From the NCBI RefSeq assembly GCF_000217955.3, contig NZ_AFOY02000004.1, forward strand, positions 248,001 through 312,000: a stretch of DNA of 64,000 bases, given 5' to 3'. Origin of the DNA: Pseudomonas fluorescens HK44 (GTDB lineage: Bacteria; Pseudomonadota; Gammaproteobacteria; Pseudomonadales; Pseudomonadaceae). A program made the translations under genes and the position numbers. Below, one piece after another: positions 17,856 to 25,786 of this stretch. The notes below the pieces were generated by a model. It ran no database searches and was not told the origin of the DNA. It saw only the letters and a program-made list of their open reading frames with translations. How positions within the stretch are numbered: position 1 is the stretch's first letter; every line of letters starts with the position of its first letter.

Positions 17856-18674
17856 TCAGGCGTTATTGGCGGATGCCAGGATATTACGTGCACGTTGAAT
17901 CACTGGGGCGTCGATCATTTGCCCGTCGAGTTGAAAGGCTCCTGCTTGATCTGCGCCTGCCAGCACGCGACTGGCCCAATCCACCTGAGTGAGGGTCGGC
18001 GCCAATGCCAGATGCACGACCTCGACCTGGCGCGGATGAATACACAGCATGCCTGCAAACCCTTTGCTTTGTGCGCTCAAGGCAAAGTGCTCAAGACCGA
18101 TGAGGTCGTCGATGCGCGCATAGACGGTCTCCAGAGGCGGGGCCAAATCAGCGAGACGACTGTGCTGCAGCAGAGCGAATCGAACCTGATCGAGCATGCA
18201 TTCAGCGCCAGCGGTCCCGGCAATCAGCCCCAGGTCCAGACTCATGTCCAGGCCGCCATAGGTCAGCCGGTCAACTCCAGAAACCTGCGAAATCGCTGCA
18301 AGGGCCTGCAAGCCCAAGGCGCTTTCAATAATAGGCCAGGCAGGCTGGCCAGTGGCAACAACGCGGGCAACCTGTTCTGCGCTTTCAGCCTTCGGCAGCA
18401 TGACGCCGCATACACCGGGTTGGCCTGAGCAGAATGCCAGATCGGCCTCGTGCTGAGTATGGCTCGCCATATTGACTCGTACCCAGACGCGGGCGGTCGG
18501 CTCTGCAAGCAAAAACCGACCGAGATTTTCACGCGCCAAGGCTTTGTCTGCTTCCTGGACTGCATCTTCGAAATCGACGATGACCGCGTCTGCGCCACTG
18601 AGCAGTGCTTTGGCGAACCGTTCGGGCCGATTGCCGGGTACAAACAGTGCTGAGCGCATCAGTTTTTCATTCAT
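17856..18674 (-). CDS. CoA-ester lyase (citramalyl-/methylmalyl-CoA lyase type)
   Basis: A 272-residue HpcH/HpaI-citrate lyase beta family protein. Seen are RSALFVPGNRPERFAKAL, VIVDFEDAVQEADK, VRVN, VMLPKAES, IIESALGL, YGGLDMSLDLG and a C-terminal GFAGMLCIHPRQVEVV, which covers the metal- and CoA-binding residues. Ccl, the citramalyl-CoA lyase of the P. aeruginosa itaconate operon, is of this kind. It closes a three-gene operon with acyl-CoA dehydrogenase and hydratase genes, nine bases apart from the former. It is likely the last step, giving acetyl-CoA plus pyruvate or propionyl-CoA plus glyoxylate. Confidence 0.9.
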   Translation of the reverse strand: MNEKLMRSALFVPGNRPERFAKALLSGADAVIVDFEDAVQEADKALARENLGRFLLAEPTARVWVRVNMASHTQHEADLAFCSGQPGVCGVMLPKAESAEQVARVVATGQPAWPIIESALGLQALAAISQVSGVDRLTYGGLDMSLDLGLIAGTAGAECMLDQVRFALLQHSRLADLAPPLETVYARIDDLIGLEHFALSAQSKGFAGMLCIHPRQVEVVHLALAPTLTQVDWASRVLAGADQAGAFQLDGQMIDAPVIQRARNILASANNA

Positions 18675-18683
18675 GACCCCTCC

Positions 18684-19847
18684 TTAGAAGCTACGTGGCA
18701 GTTCGAGCAGGTGCTCGGCGACGTAGGACAGGATCAGGTTGGTGGAGATGGGGGCTACCTGGTACAGACGGGTTTCGCGGAACTTGCGCTCGACGTCGTA
18801 TTCGCAGGCAAAACCAAAACCACCGTGAGTCTGCAAGCAGGCGTTGGCCGCTTCCCAAGAGGCTTTTGCCGCCAGGTACTTAGCCATGTTGGCGCTGGCC
18901 CCGGCATTGATGCCACTGTCGTATTCCTCGCAGGCACGCCAGCGCATCAGGTCGGCGGCTTCGATTTCGATATGGGCTTCGGTAATCGGGAACTGCACGC
19001 CCTGATTTTGTCCGATCGGGCGGCCAAACACCACGCGGTCGCGGGCATAGGCGCTGGCTTTTTCGATAAACCAGCGACCGTCACCGATGCATTCGGCGGC
19101 AATCAGCGTACGCTCGGCGTTCAACCCATCGAGGATGTAGCGAAAGCCCTTGCCCTCTTCGCCGATCAGGCTGTCCAGGGGCAGCTCCAGGTTGTCGAAG
19201 AACAGCTCGTTGGTCTCATGATTGACCATGTTGGCGATCGGTTGCACGGTCAGGCCGTTGCCGATGGCTTCGCGCAGGTCGACCAGGAAGATCGACATAC
19301 CTTCGGACTTCTTCTTCACCTCGTCCAACGGCGTGGTACGCGCCAGCAGGATCATCAGGTCGGAATGCTGTACCCGCGAGATCCACACCTTCTGGCCGTT
19401 GATCACGTACTTGTCGCCGCGCTTGATGGCGGTGGTCTTGATTTTGGTAGTGTCGGTGCCAGTGGTGGGCTCGGTCACCGCCATCGATTGCAGGCGCAAT
19501 TCCCCGCTGGCCAGTTTCGGCAGGTAATAGCTTTTCTGCGCCTCACTGCCGTGACGCTGCAGAGTGAACATGTTGTACATCTGCCCGTGCACCGTGCCGG
19601 AGTTACCGCCGCAGCGGTTCACTTCCTCAAGGATCACCGAGGCTTCGGCCAGGCCCAGGCCCGAGCCGCCGTACTCGGCGGGGATCATCGCCGATAGCCA
19701 GCCGGCGTCGGTCAGGGCCTTGACGAAGGCTTCCGGGAAGCCTTTTTCTTCATCAATTTTGCGCCAGTAGGCAGCGTCGAATTCGGCGCACAGGGCGCGT
19801 ACCCCTTCGCGGATGGCATTGAGATCTTCGTTGTTATTGGGGTTCAT
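18684..19847 (-). CDS. Acyl-CoA dehydrogenase, possibly for methylsuccinyl-CoA
   Basis: A 387-residue FAD acyl-CoA dehydrogenase of normal length. It has PAEYGGSGLGLAEASVI, AVTEPTTGTDTTKIKTTA in the FAD region, NGQKVWISRVQHSD and the C-terminal LQTHGGFGFACEYDVERKFRE, where the glutamate region near residue 360 is active in the family. It sits between a hydratase and a CoA lyase, the same trio as PA0878, PA0879 and PA0883 of the itaconate operon. Dehydrogenation of methylsuccinyl-CoA to a mesaconyl- or itaconyl-type CoA is my inference from the order of genes. Confidence 0.9.
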   Translation of the reverse strand: MNPNNNEDLNAIREGVRALCAEFDAAYWRKIDEEKGFPEAFVKALTDAGWLSAMIPAEYGGSGLGLAEASVILEEVNRCGGNSGTVHGQMYNMFTLQRHGSEAQKSYYLPKLASGELRLQSMAVTEPTTGTDTTKIKTTAIKRGDKYVINGQKVWISRVQHSDLMILLARTTPLDEVKKKSEGMSIFLVDLREAIGNGLTVQPIANMVNHETNELFFDNLELPLDSLIGEEGKGFRYILDGLNAERTLIAAECIGDGRWFIEKASAYARDRVVFGRPIGQNQGVQFPITEAHIEIEAADLMRWRACEEYDSGINAGASANMAKYLAAKASWEAANACLQTHGGFGFACEYDVERKFRETRLYQVAPISTNLILSYVAEHLLELPRSF

Positions 19848-19874
19848 CTTAAGTCCTTGGAAGTGAGGAAAAAC

Positions 19875-20702
19875 TCAGTCAAATTCGACCTTTGCAAGTT
19901 GGCTGATACCGGTCTCACCGCCTGCCCACAGCTCGGCGAAACCGTGTTGGGTATGGTGTCCACCCACTTTGAAAGTCGAGGGCGCTATCAGCGGCCGGAT
20001 GCCGCGAAAGGAAAACTGCCGAACGCGTGCTAATGGGTTTGCCCGCACGAAAGCGGCCAAGTTCAGGGTAGCGGTCAGCGGACCATGGACCACCAGACCG
20101 GGATAACCCTCGGTCTGGGTGACATAAGGCCAATCGAAATGGATACGGTGGGCATTGAAGGTGACGGCTGAGTACCGGAACAGCAGCAGCGGGTCGGGGC
20201 TGATATTTTCGCTCCACTGCGATTCGGGAAGTGGCTCTCCGGCGCTGAGCTTGGGTGGGTTCGGTTCACGATAAACAATGTCCTGCTCTTCGCTCACGCA
20301 CAGCTGCTGGTCTTGCCAATAGTCATGGGCGAGCGTGACGAACAAGAGCGATCCGGTGCGGCCCTTTTTTTCCTCGATATGTTTGATCGTGGTGTGACGG
20401 CGGGCGCTGGCACCGACACGCAGTGGATGGATGAATTCAACCCGGCTGCCGGCCCACATGCGGTTACGTCCATGCGCAGGCGGCATGAACTCACCCAGCG
20501 TAGGGTGCCCGTCAGGACCGAGCTCGCGTTGTTCTGCACAGTCATCAAAAAAGCACCAGTGCCACAGCCAAGGTAACTCTTGGCCCTCAGCGGGCGCAGG
20601 GGCATTGAACATCGCTGCGATACGCCGCACCAAAGGGAGGTTGAACTGGTCATTGCGCACCTGTGTTCGGCCCACCCAGTTCCCCGGTTCGAAATCTTGC
20701 AT
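19875..20702 (-). CDS. HTD2/MaoC-like enoyl-CoA hydratase (itaconyl-/mesaconyl-CoA hydratase type)
   Basis: A 275-residue HTD2-like fused hot-dog hydratase. The N-terminal half contains LPWLWHWCFFDD, GEFMPPAHGRNRMWAGSRVEF; the C-terminal half FRYSAVTFNAHRIHFDWPY and VVHGPLTATLNL, the catalytic hydratase motif with conserved asparagine and histidine. Ich and mesaconyl-C4-CoA hydratases share this layout. It starts the operon hydratase-dehydrogenase-lyase and faces the TetR gene. It should add water to an unsaturated C5 dicarboxyl-CoA. Confidence 0.9.
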   Translation of the reverse strand: MQDFEPGNWVGRTQVRNDQFNLPLVRRIAAMFNAPAPAEGQELPWLWHWCFFDDCAEQRELGPDGHPTLGEFMPPAHGRNRMWAGSRVEFIHPLRVGASARRHTTIKHIEEKKGRTGSLLFVTLAHDYWQDQQLCVSEEQDIVYREPNPPKLSAGEPLPESQWSENISPDPLLLFRYSAVTFNAHRIHFDWPYVTQTEGYPGLVVHGPLTATLNLAAFVRANPLARVRQFSFRGIRPLIAPSTFKVGGHHTQHGFAELWAGGETGISQLAKVEFD

Positions 20703-20868
20703 GCTGTGTTTCCCCTATCGGCTGCGCTTGCAAACAGGATGAAGGGTGGTGCGCAGGCGGGGAATTTGCTTTTGCGTAAGTCGGTGTGAAGCTTTGCCTA
20801 AGGCAAGGCCGGCAGGGTGTAACGCCGCCTTCCAATTTTTGAAATGGCGGCCAATGGCGCTGCCGATC

Positions 20869-21481
20869 ATGCTGTTACCAGGCTTCGTGGGAGCAGGCGG
20901 CTATAAACAAATTTCTGGCTACACGTCGACAAGCGCTTTCGCTGTTTGCCAGCAAGGGCTACACCAATGTCGGGATGCGCGAACTGGCCTCGGCCCTGGG
21001 GATCAACTGCGGTTCGATCTACAACCACATCGAGAGCAAGGAAGCGTTGCTCTACGAGTTGTTTGAAGAGCTATTGGGGTTACTGCAAAGCAATGCCATG
21101 CAGATACAGCGCCGCGTCGAGGCGCCCAAACGGCTTCGTAAAATCATTGAAATGCACTTGAGTCTGCAGGACCGCATGCCGTGCCATTTTCAGCTGCTGG
21201 AACGTGAGTGGCGTCATTTAAGTGAGCCTTGGCTTAGTCATGCCGATGCCCATCGTGCCCGGTATGAACAAATCATCGCCGCAGCCGTTAGCCCTTCAGC
21301 GTGCAGCCAAGCCTGCACGAAAAGCATCGTCACTCTCCTCAATCAAGTCCCCGCTTGGCTGCCAGCGTTAAGGCTCACGATGAGAGCCCGCCTGGACCTG
21401 ATCCACTCCATGGTCGAACTGATGATTGCCCAGGCGCGTAGCGATGCGACAGCTCAGCGCGCGGGTCAAACAGCCACCTAG
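20869..21481 (+). CDS. TetR-family regulator with an apparent frameshift in its N-terminus
   Basis: From 20915 the frame encodes TetR helix-turn-helix sequence LATRRQALSLFASKGY, NVGMRELASALGINCGSIYNHI, ESKEALLYEL, and a 140-residue ligand domain. No start codon exists upstream in this frame back to the stop at 20840; the first ATG, 20975, would delete helix 1. The neighbouring frame from ATG 20869 (or 20854) reads into GGYKQI, and a one-base change in the T run at 20912-20914 would join it. It is either a broken gene or a sequencing error. It lies between the hydratase operon and the second permease and could have controlled both. Confidence 0.65.
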
Positions 21482-21593
21482 GGCTTCTTAGCGAAAGCAA
21501 AAGATGGGCTTTCAATAACGTAAATGGGCACATCAACAAGGCTGGTTCATGCTCGAGCCGTAGAAGCACCCCCATAACAATAAGGATCGGCCA

Positions 21594-22877
21594 ATGTTCT
21601 CCTGGTATAAAAGCGGTACTCCGCGTGAGAAAAAAACCTTCTGGGCCTGCTACGCCGGCTGGGCCCTGGATTCCTACGACATGCAGATGTTCAGCTTCCT
21701 GCTGCCCACGCTGATCGGAATATGGGGGCTGACCAAAGGCGAGGCGGGCATTGTTGGGACATCGGCTTTGCTGTCGGCGGCCCTGGGCGGATGGATTGCA
21801 GGCATTCTGAGCGACCGCTTCGGGCGGGTACGCATCCTGATCTTTACTGTTTGCTGGTTTACCTTCTTTGGCGTAGTCGCAGGGTTTGCTCAAAACTTTG
21901 AGCAATTGCTGGTCGCCCGTACTTTCCAGGGCTTGGGGTTCGGCGGCGAATGGGCTATTGGTGTAGCGCTGATGGCCGAGGTCATCAACCCGAAAAATCG
22001 TGGCAGGGCATTGGGCTTCGTGCAGTCCGGTTTTGCCTTGGGATGGGCCGGTGCCGTGCTGGTCGTCACCGGGATTCTGGCGTATTTTCCCGCTGAGTAC
22101 GCATGGCGCTTGGCTTTCTGGGTTGGTGTGATTCCAGCGCTGATCGTGATTTTTATTCGGCGTAACGTCAAAGATTCGGATGCGTTCAAAAAATCGCAAA
22201 AGCTAGACACGGATAAAGCATCGATTGGAACCGTGTTTTCCACCAAGTACATCAAGGTCAGCATGCTGGCGAGCATGCTAGTCATCGGATTGCAGGCGGG
22301 CTGCTACGTGATCCTGGTTTGGACGCCTGCGATGATGGCCGAGCGTGGGGTTGTGCACGGATCGCTTATCCTAACGATTCTGATCATGGCGCTAGGCAGT
22401 CTCTGCGGGTTCGCCACCACTGCCTACATGGCTGACCGCCTAGGCCGCCGCCCGACGCTGATGACCCTGTCGTTGGCTTCCTGGGTTGTCACCGTCGCCT
22501 ATATGTTCGTACCGCTCAACCCTCTGGTAGCGCACGTCATGGGCTTTTTAGTCGGTGCGTTGGCGATCGGTATGTTTGCAGCGTTGGGTCCCTTCCTGAG
22601 CGAATTGTTCCCGACTCAGGTTCGCACCACTTGCATGGGGTTTTCGTACAACGTAGGTAAATCGGTGGGTGCAATGGCTGTCACGGGGGTTGGGCTACTC
22701 GCGGCTAAATTCGGTCTGTCCCAGTCGGTTGGTGCGTTTTGCCTTGTCGCTTACGCTATCGCGGTCCTGGCCTTGCTGCTACTACCTGAAACCAAGGGCA
22801 TTCGTCTTGATGAAGTTGAAACAGCAGAGAGCGAAGCCAATCCATTACCGCAACCGTTGCCTTTGCAGCGCACTTGA
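21594..22877 (+). CDS. AAHS-family MFS permease, second copy
   Basis: A 427-residue twelve-segment permease very like the one at 4531: both begin MFxWYKxGxxxEKKTFW-like and share GWALDSYDMQMFSFLLPTL, GILSDRFGRVRIL and GFGGEWAIG. It carries YMADRLGRRPTLM between segments 8 and 9. The gene lies 12 bases before the methylmuconolactone methylisomerase gene, so a lactone or aromatic-acid substrate is likely. Its permease-isomerase pairing mirrors the permease-catC pairing at 4247-5844, which suggests duplication or two related substrates. Confidence 0.9.
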   Translation: MFSWYKSGTPREKKTFWACYAGWALDSYDMQMFSFLLPTLIGIWGLTKGEAGIVGTSALLSAALGGWIAGILSDRFGRVRILIFTVCWFTFFGVVAGFAQNFEQLLVARTFQGLGFGGEWAIGVALMAEVINPKNRGRALGFVQSGFALGWAGAVLVVTGILAYFPAEYAWRLAFWVGVIPALIVIFIRRNVKDSDAFKKSQKLDTDKASIGTVFSTKYIKVSMLASMLVIGLQAGCYVILVWTPAMMAERGVVHGSLILTILIMALGSLCGFATTAYMADRLGRRPTLMTLSLASWVVTVAYMFVPLNPLVAHVMGFLVGALAIGMFAALGPFLSELFPTQVRTTCMGFSYNVGKSVGAMAVTGVGLLAAKFGLSQSVGAFCLVAYAIAVLALLLLPETKGIRLDEVETAESEANPLPQPLPLQRT

Positions 22878-22889
22878 AGGAGTTTTTAA

Positions 22890-23219
22890 ATGATTAGAAT
22901 CGTCTACCTGCTGGTTAAACCACACACCATGAGCGATGTAGTCTTTAAGCAAGAGTGCTTGCGCCACTTCGAGATGAGCGATGGCATCCCAGGGTTGCAC
23001 AAATATGAGGTCCGGCTTGTAGCGGACAATCCAAGCGATACTCATGTGCCCTACTTGGAAGTAGGGCCAGTGCACGCAATTGGTGAGTGCTGGTTTATAG
23101 ATTCGGCTGATTATGCGGTTTATATGGAGTCCGATAAACGAAAGGCGTGGTTTGAGCATGGAAAAACCTTTATAGGTGGGCTTAAGCCATTTGTAACCAG
23201 TGATATAGTACGAGCGTGA
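22890..23219 (+). CDS. mmlJ: 4-methylmuconolactone methylisomerase-like protein
   Basis: A 109-residue protein of the ferredoxin-like dimeric fold, same size as 4-methylmuconolactone methylisomerase. The start [11 protein letters not shown] and the block [17 protein letters not shown] match what I recall of that enzyme. Residues His26, Tyr39, His52 and Cys67, which I know as its active-site set, are all at those exact positions (RHFEMS, HKYE, THVPY, GECWF). It converts 4-methyl- to 3-methylmuconolactone, removing the block to further CatC-type isomerisation. AAGGAG lies upstream. EthD-like proteins share the fold, but the fixed residues favour the isomerase. Confidence 0.85.
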   Translation: MIRIVYLLVKPHTMSDVVFKQECLRHFEMSDGIPGLHKYEVRLVADNPSDTHVPYLEVGPVHAIGECWFIDSADYAVYMESDKRKAWFEHGKTFIGGLKPFVTSDIVRA

Positions 23220-23415
23220 CTCGGAGTCTATTGCCTTTTTGGTCCAGGCTATTTAAACGGCTTGGATATTTCAAGCAGTGGCCATCGCGAAATGGTTGGT
23301 TTCTCATTTATCTTTGTTTAGATATGTCTTGGCTCTTCAGCTGACATTCCTGACGAAAATCTCAAACAGATCTGTGTGCCGAAAACAATACTCACTAATA
23401 ATCCTGGCGGCAATC

Positions 23416-24759
23416 ATGAAACTTTCCAGTCATGCGGAAGTATTTGACGACGTAATACATGCCGAGCACGAAGCAGCAAGGGTCTATCGAAAGATCGCTA
23501 TGCGAATAGTGCCCTTGCTATTGATTTGCTACATTGTTAGCTATTTTGATCGCGTTAATCTGAGTTTTGCAAAACTTCACTTTTTACCCGATCTTGGCTT
23601 AAACGAAGCTGTTTACGGTATTGCCGCCGCTTTGTTTTACGTCACGTATGTGCTGTTCGAAGTCCCCAGTAACTTGTACATGCAACGGGTTGGGGCAAGA
23701 GCGACGCTCGTTAGGATAATGCTGATTTGGGGAACGGTAACGATGGCCATGAGCCTCATTACCACGCCAAATCAGCTGTATATAGCACGGCTTGTTCTTG
23801 GCGCTGCTGAGGCAGGGTTTTTCCCCGGCGTCATCCTTTATTTATCATTTTGGTTTCCGTCAGCCTACCGTGCCCGCATAACGTCCCTGTTTATCATGGG
23901 TATCCCGATTTCCGGAATGATCGGTGGGCCGCTTGCCGGCTGGATCATGCATGATCTGGCTGGGAACCATGGAATGAAGGGCTGGCAATTACTATTCCTC
24001 TATGAAGGCTTGCCGCCCATTCTTTTAGGCTTCTTCGCATTCTTTTATTTAAATGACAGGGTCAGCGATGCTAAATGGCTGAGTAATAGAGAAAAAGCGA
24101 TTGTGCTGGGCAATTTACGCGCCGAACAACGGATGAAGGAAACATTCACGCAGTCCCAAAAAATCCCTATGCTCAAAGATTTTAGAGTGTACGCCGCCAT
24201 TCTTGCTTACTTTGCCATTTGCTGTGGCACAGGTGCGATGAGCTTTTGGATGCCCACGTTAATAAAAGGCCTGGATATTTCAGATATCCGCATAATCGGC
24301 TGGTTATCAGCAATACCGTATCTGACGGCGACTGTGGGGCTTTGGATTATCGGAAGGCATTCAGATCGGACAGGGGAACGCCGCTGGCATGTAGCCTGTT
24401 GCCTGATCGCATCGGCTATTGGCTTTGCATTGTTAGGAAGTGCAAACGGTAATGCACCACTGACGATTTCGTTGTTGGCATTGGCCGCCACTGGATTATA
24501 TGGAGCCGTTTCTGTTTTCTGGTCTATTCCTACTGCTTACTTCTCTAAAACATCTGCTGCTGGCGGTATCGCACTGGTGAGTAGCATGGGATGTATCGGC
24601 GGATTTGCGAGCACGGTATTTATTGGCTGGATCAAAGGTTTGACAGGAAGCGTGGGGATGGCGATGGGGGCGGTCGGGGTCATTATGGTGATTGGCGCGC
24701 TGGTTCTGCTGATCGCTTATCCAGCGTCATTGCTGCGAGAAAAATCTCAAGCACGTTAG
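23416..24759 (+). CDS. ACS-family MFS transporter (organic anion symporter)
   Basis: A 447-residue major-facilitator protein with twelve segments, the typical N-terminal CYIVSYFDRVNLSFAK and EVPSNLYMQRVGAR of the anion:cation symporter family. The ATG at 23416 gives the canonical start; the frame to 23278 adds nothing. Members carry 4-hydroxyphenylacetate, phthalate or tartrate. Base composition is visibly more AT-rich than the neighbours, so it probably joined the island separately. It is about 200 bases downstream of the methylisomerase gene; substrate is unknown. Confidence 0.9.
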   Translation: MKLSSHAEVFDDVIHAEHEAARVYRKIAMRIVPLLLICYIVSYFDRVNLSFAKLHFLPDLGLNEAVYGIAAALFYVTYVLFEVPSNLYMQRVGARATLVRIMLIWGTVTMAMSLITTPNQLYIARLVLGAAEAGFFPGVILYLSFWFPSAYRARITSLFIMGIPISGMIGGPLAGWIMHDLAGNHGMKGWQLLFLYEGLPPILLGFFAFFYLNDRVSDAKWLSNREKAIVLGNLRAEQRMKETFTQSQKIPMLKDFRVYAAILAYFAICCGTGAMSFWMPTLIKGLDISDIRIIGWLSAIPYLTATVGLWIIGRHSDRTGERRWHVACCLIASAIGFALLGSANGNAPLTISLLALAATGLYGAVSVFWSIPTAYFSKTSAAGGIALVSSMGCIGGFASTVFIGWIKGLTGSVGMAMGAVGVIMVIGALVLLIAYPASLLREKSQAR

Positions 24760-25032
24760 CTGCGTGGTGGTCTGGACTTGCGCGTAGCTTCATCACTGGA
24801 CATGCGCATCGAGTGCATTGTCTCAGGGCGCTGGAATGGGCTTTAAGTAACGAATCAGGACATGCCAAGGCCTAGAATCTAGAAAAATGCAGACAGGAGA
24901 GGATTCGTTCTGTCTTGCAGGAGCTTGGAATACGGTGGGTGTTGATTAATTTGGGTTCACATTTCGTGGACACAATTACCCTTATCGCTCTTAGCGTGCT
25001 GTTCAGGTCGGTGACTTGGCCAGCCGCTTACG
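24760..25032. other. Intergenic region without a supported gene
   Basis: About 270 bases following the ACS transporter. Nothing recognisable; it leads into the relic zone beside the right attachment site. Confidence 0.4.
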
Positions 25033-25251
25033 TTGCGTGACCCGCAATTGCCGGACGAGTTGTTGCCAGGCGACTGGGAAGGACGCGCTGTCCGGCAGTT
25101 ATGCCGCAATATTTATCGGTTGATCTACGCCAAGGCTGAAGAATGGTTGAGTGTAGTGCACTGGAGAGCGCCGATGGGCCGTTGCCAGGCGTTGGCGAAA
25201 ATCTCTATCGACGCTTTGGTAGGGGCAAATCCAGGCTACTGGCACCCGTGA
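25033..25251 (+). pseudogene. paaX: paaX C-terminal remnant
   Basis: The first 40 or so codons read RDPQLPDELLPGDWEGRAV and continue into ALCRNIYR-like sequence, the conserved C-terminus of PaaX, the phenylacetyl-CoA-responsive repressor. The N-terminal DNA-binding part is absent and the tail diverges. It is a gene fragment left beside the island's right end. Confidence 0.6.
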
Positions 25252-25315
25252 ACTAAATCTTGAGTTATGCGCATCAGATAAGAAATCCACTTTTCAATTA
25301 TCAGATTTTCGCTCA

Positions 25316-25558
25316 TTGAGTTCGGAGAGCTGCAGCGGCGTGCCTGACCACTCCCGTGTATGCGGCCACGCAGAAGCCCGACGTGCTGTTTATCGTTGCC
25401 AACGACTTGGGCTTTCCGATCCGGGTGTGTTCGGTGGGGACATCGACATACCCAACCTCAAGGAGCTGATCAAGCACAGTACCCAACTTGAATCTCTGTA
25501 TGTGACGCCAACCTGTTCACCTATCTCAGTCGGAATTCAAGAGATGAGGGCGCATTGA
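25316..25558 (+). pseudogene. Sulfatase N-terminal remnant with a frameshift
   Basis: Two frames together read as the start of a periplasmic arylsulfatase: an Ala-rich signal peptide ending VYAATQKPD, VLFIVANDLGF, then, after a one-base shift near 25415, SDPGVFGGDIDIPNLKELI and VTPTCSPIS. The cysteine of the sulfatase CxPxR motif is present but the arginine is lost and the frame ends soon after. It is a clear relic, about 80 codons of a 500-codon gene. Confidence 0.7.
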
Positions 25559-25703
25559 CTGGCTATCGGTGGCACTCGGTAGCGCAGTATGGAATAATTT
25601 TTCCTGTAGCTGTTGACAGACCTACCGAACAAGTCCAGGATTGCGTCCATTCCTGAGATAGGAAAGCGAAAAACCCTTTGTTAATCAAACGGTTAGAGAC
25701 TAG

Positions 25704-25727
25704 GTTCGAGTCTCGTTTCCCGCTCCA
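25704..25727 (+). repeat. tRNA-Gly 3' end fragment, probable attR of the integrative element
   Basis: These 24 bases match the T-arm and acceptor 3' end of bacterial tRNA-Gly(GCC), from GTTCGAGTCTCG to CCCGCTCCA. The rest of the tRNA is absent upstream. ICEclc-type elements integrate into the 3' end of tRNA-Gly and leave such a copy at their right end. The intact tRNA and the integrase should lie to the left of this window. Chromosomal sequence resumes immediately with a terminator. Confidence 0.85.
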
Positions 25728-25735
25728 TATTTAAC

Positions 25736-25764
25736 AAAAACGCCGCTCACTGAGCGGCGTTTTT
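25736..25764 (+). terminator. Rho-independent terminator after the tRNA-Gly fragment
   Basis: ACGCCGCTCA / TGAGCGGCGT hairpin flanked by A and T runs. It is most likely the original terminator of the tRNA-Gly transcript, now separated from its gene by the island, and may also serve the convergent AraC gene. Confidence 0.9.
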
Positions 25765-25786
25765 GTGTGCGCGCTATAAAAGTCCC

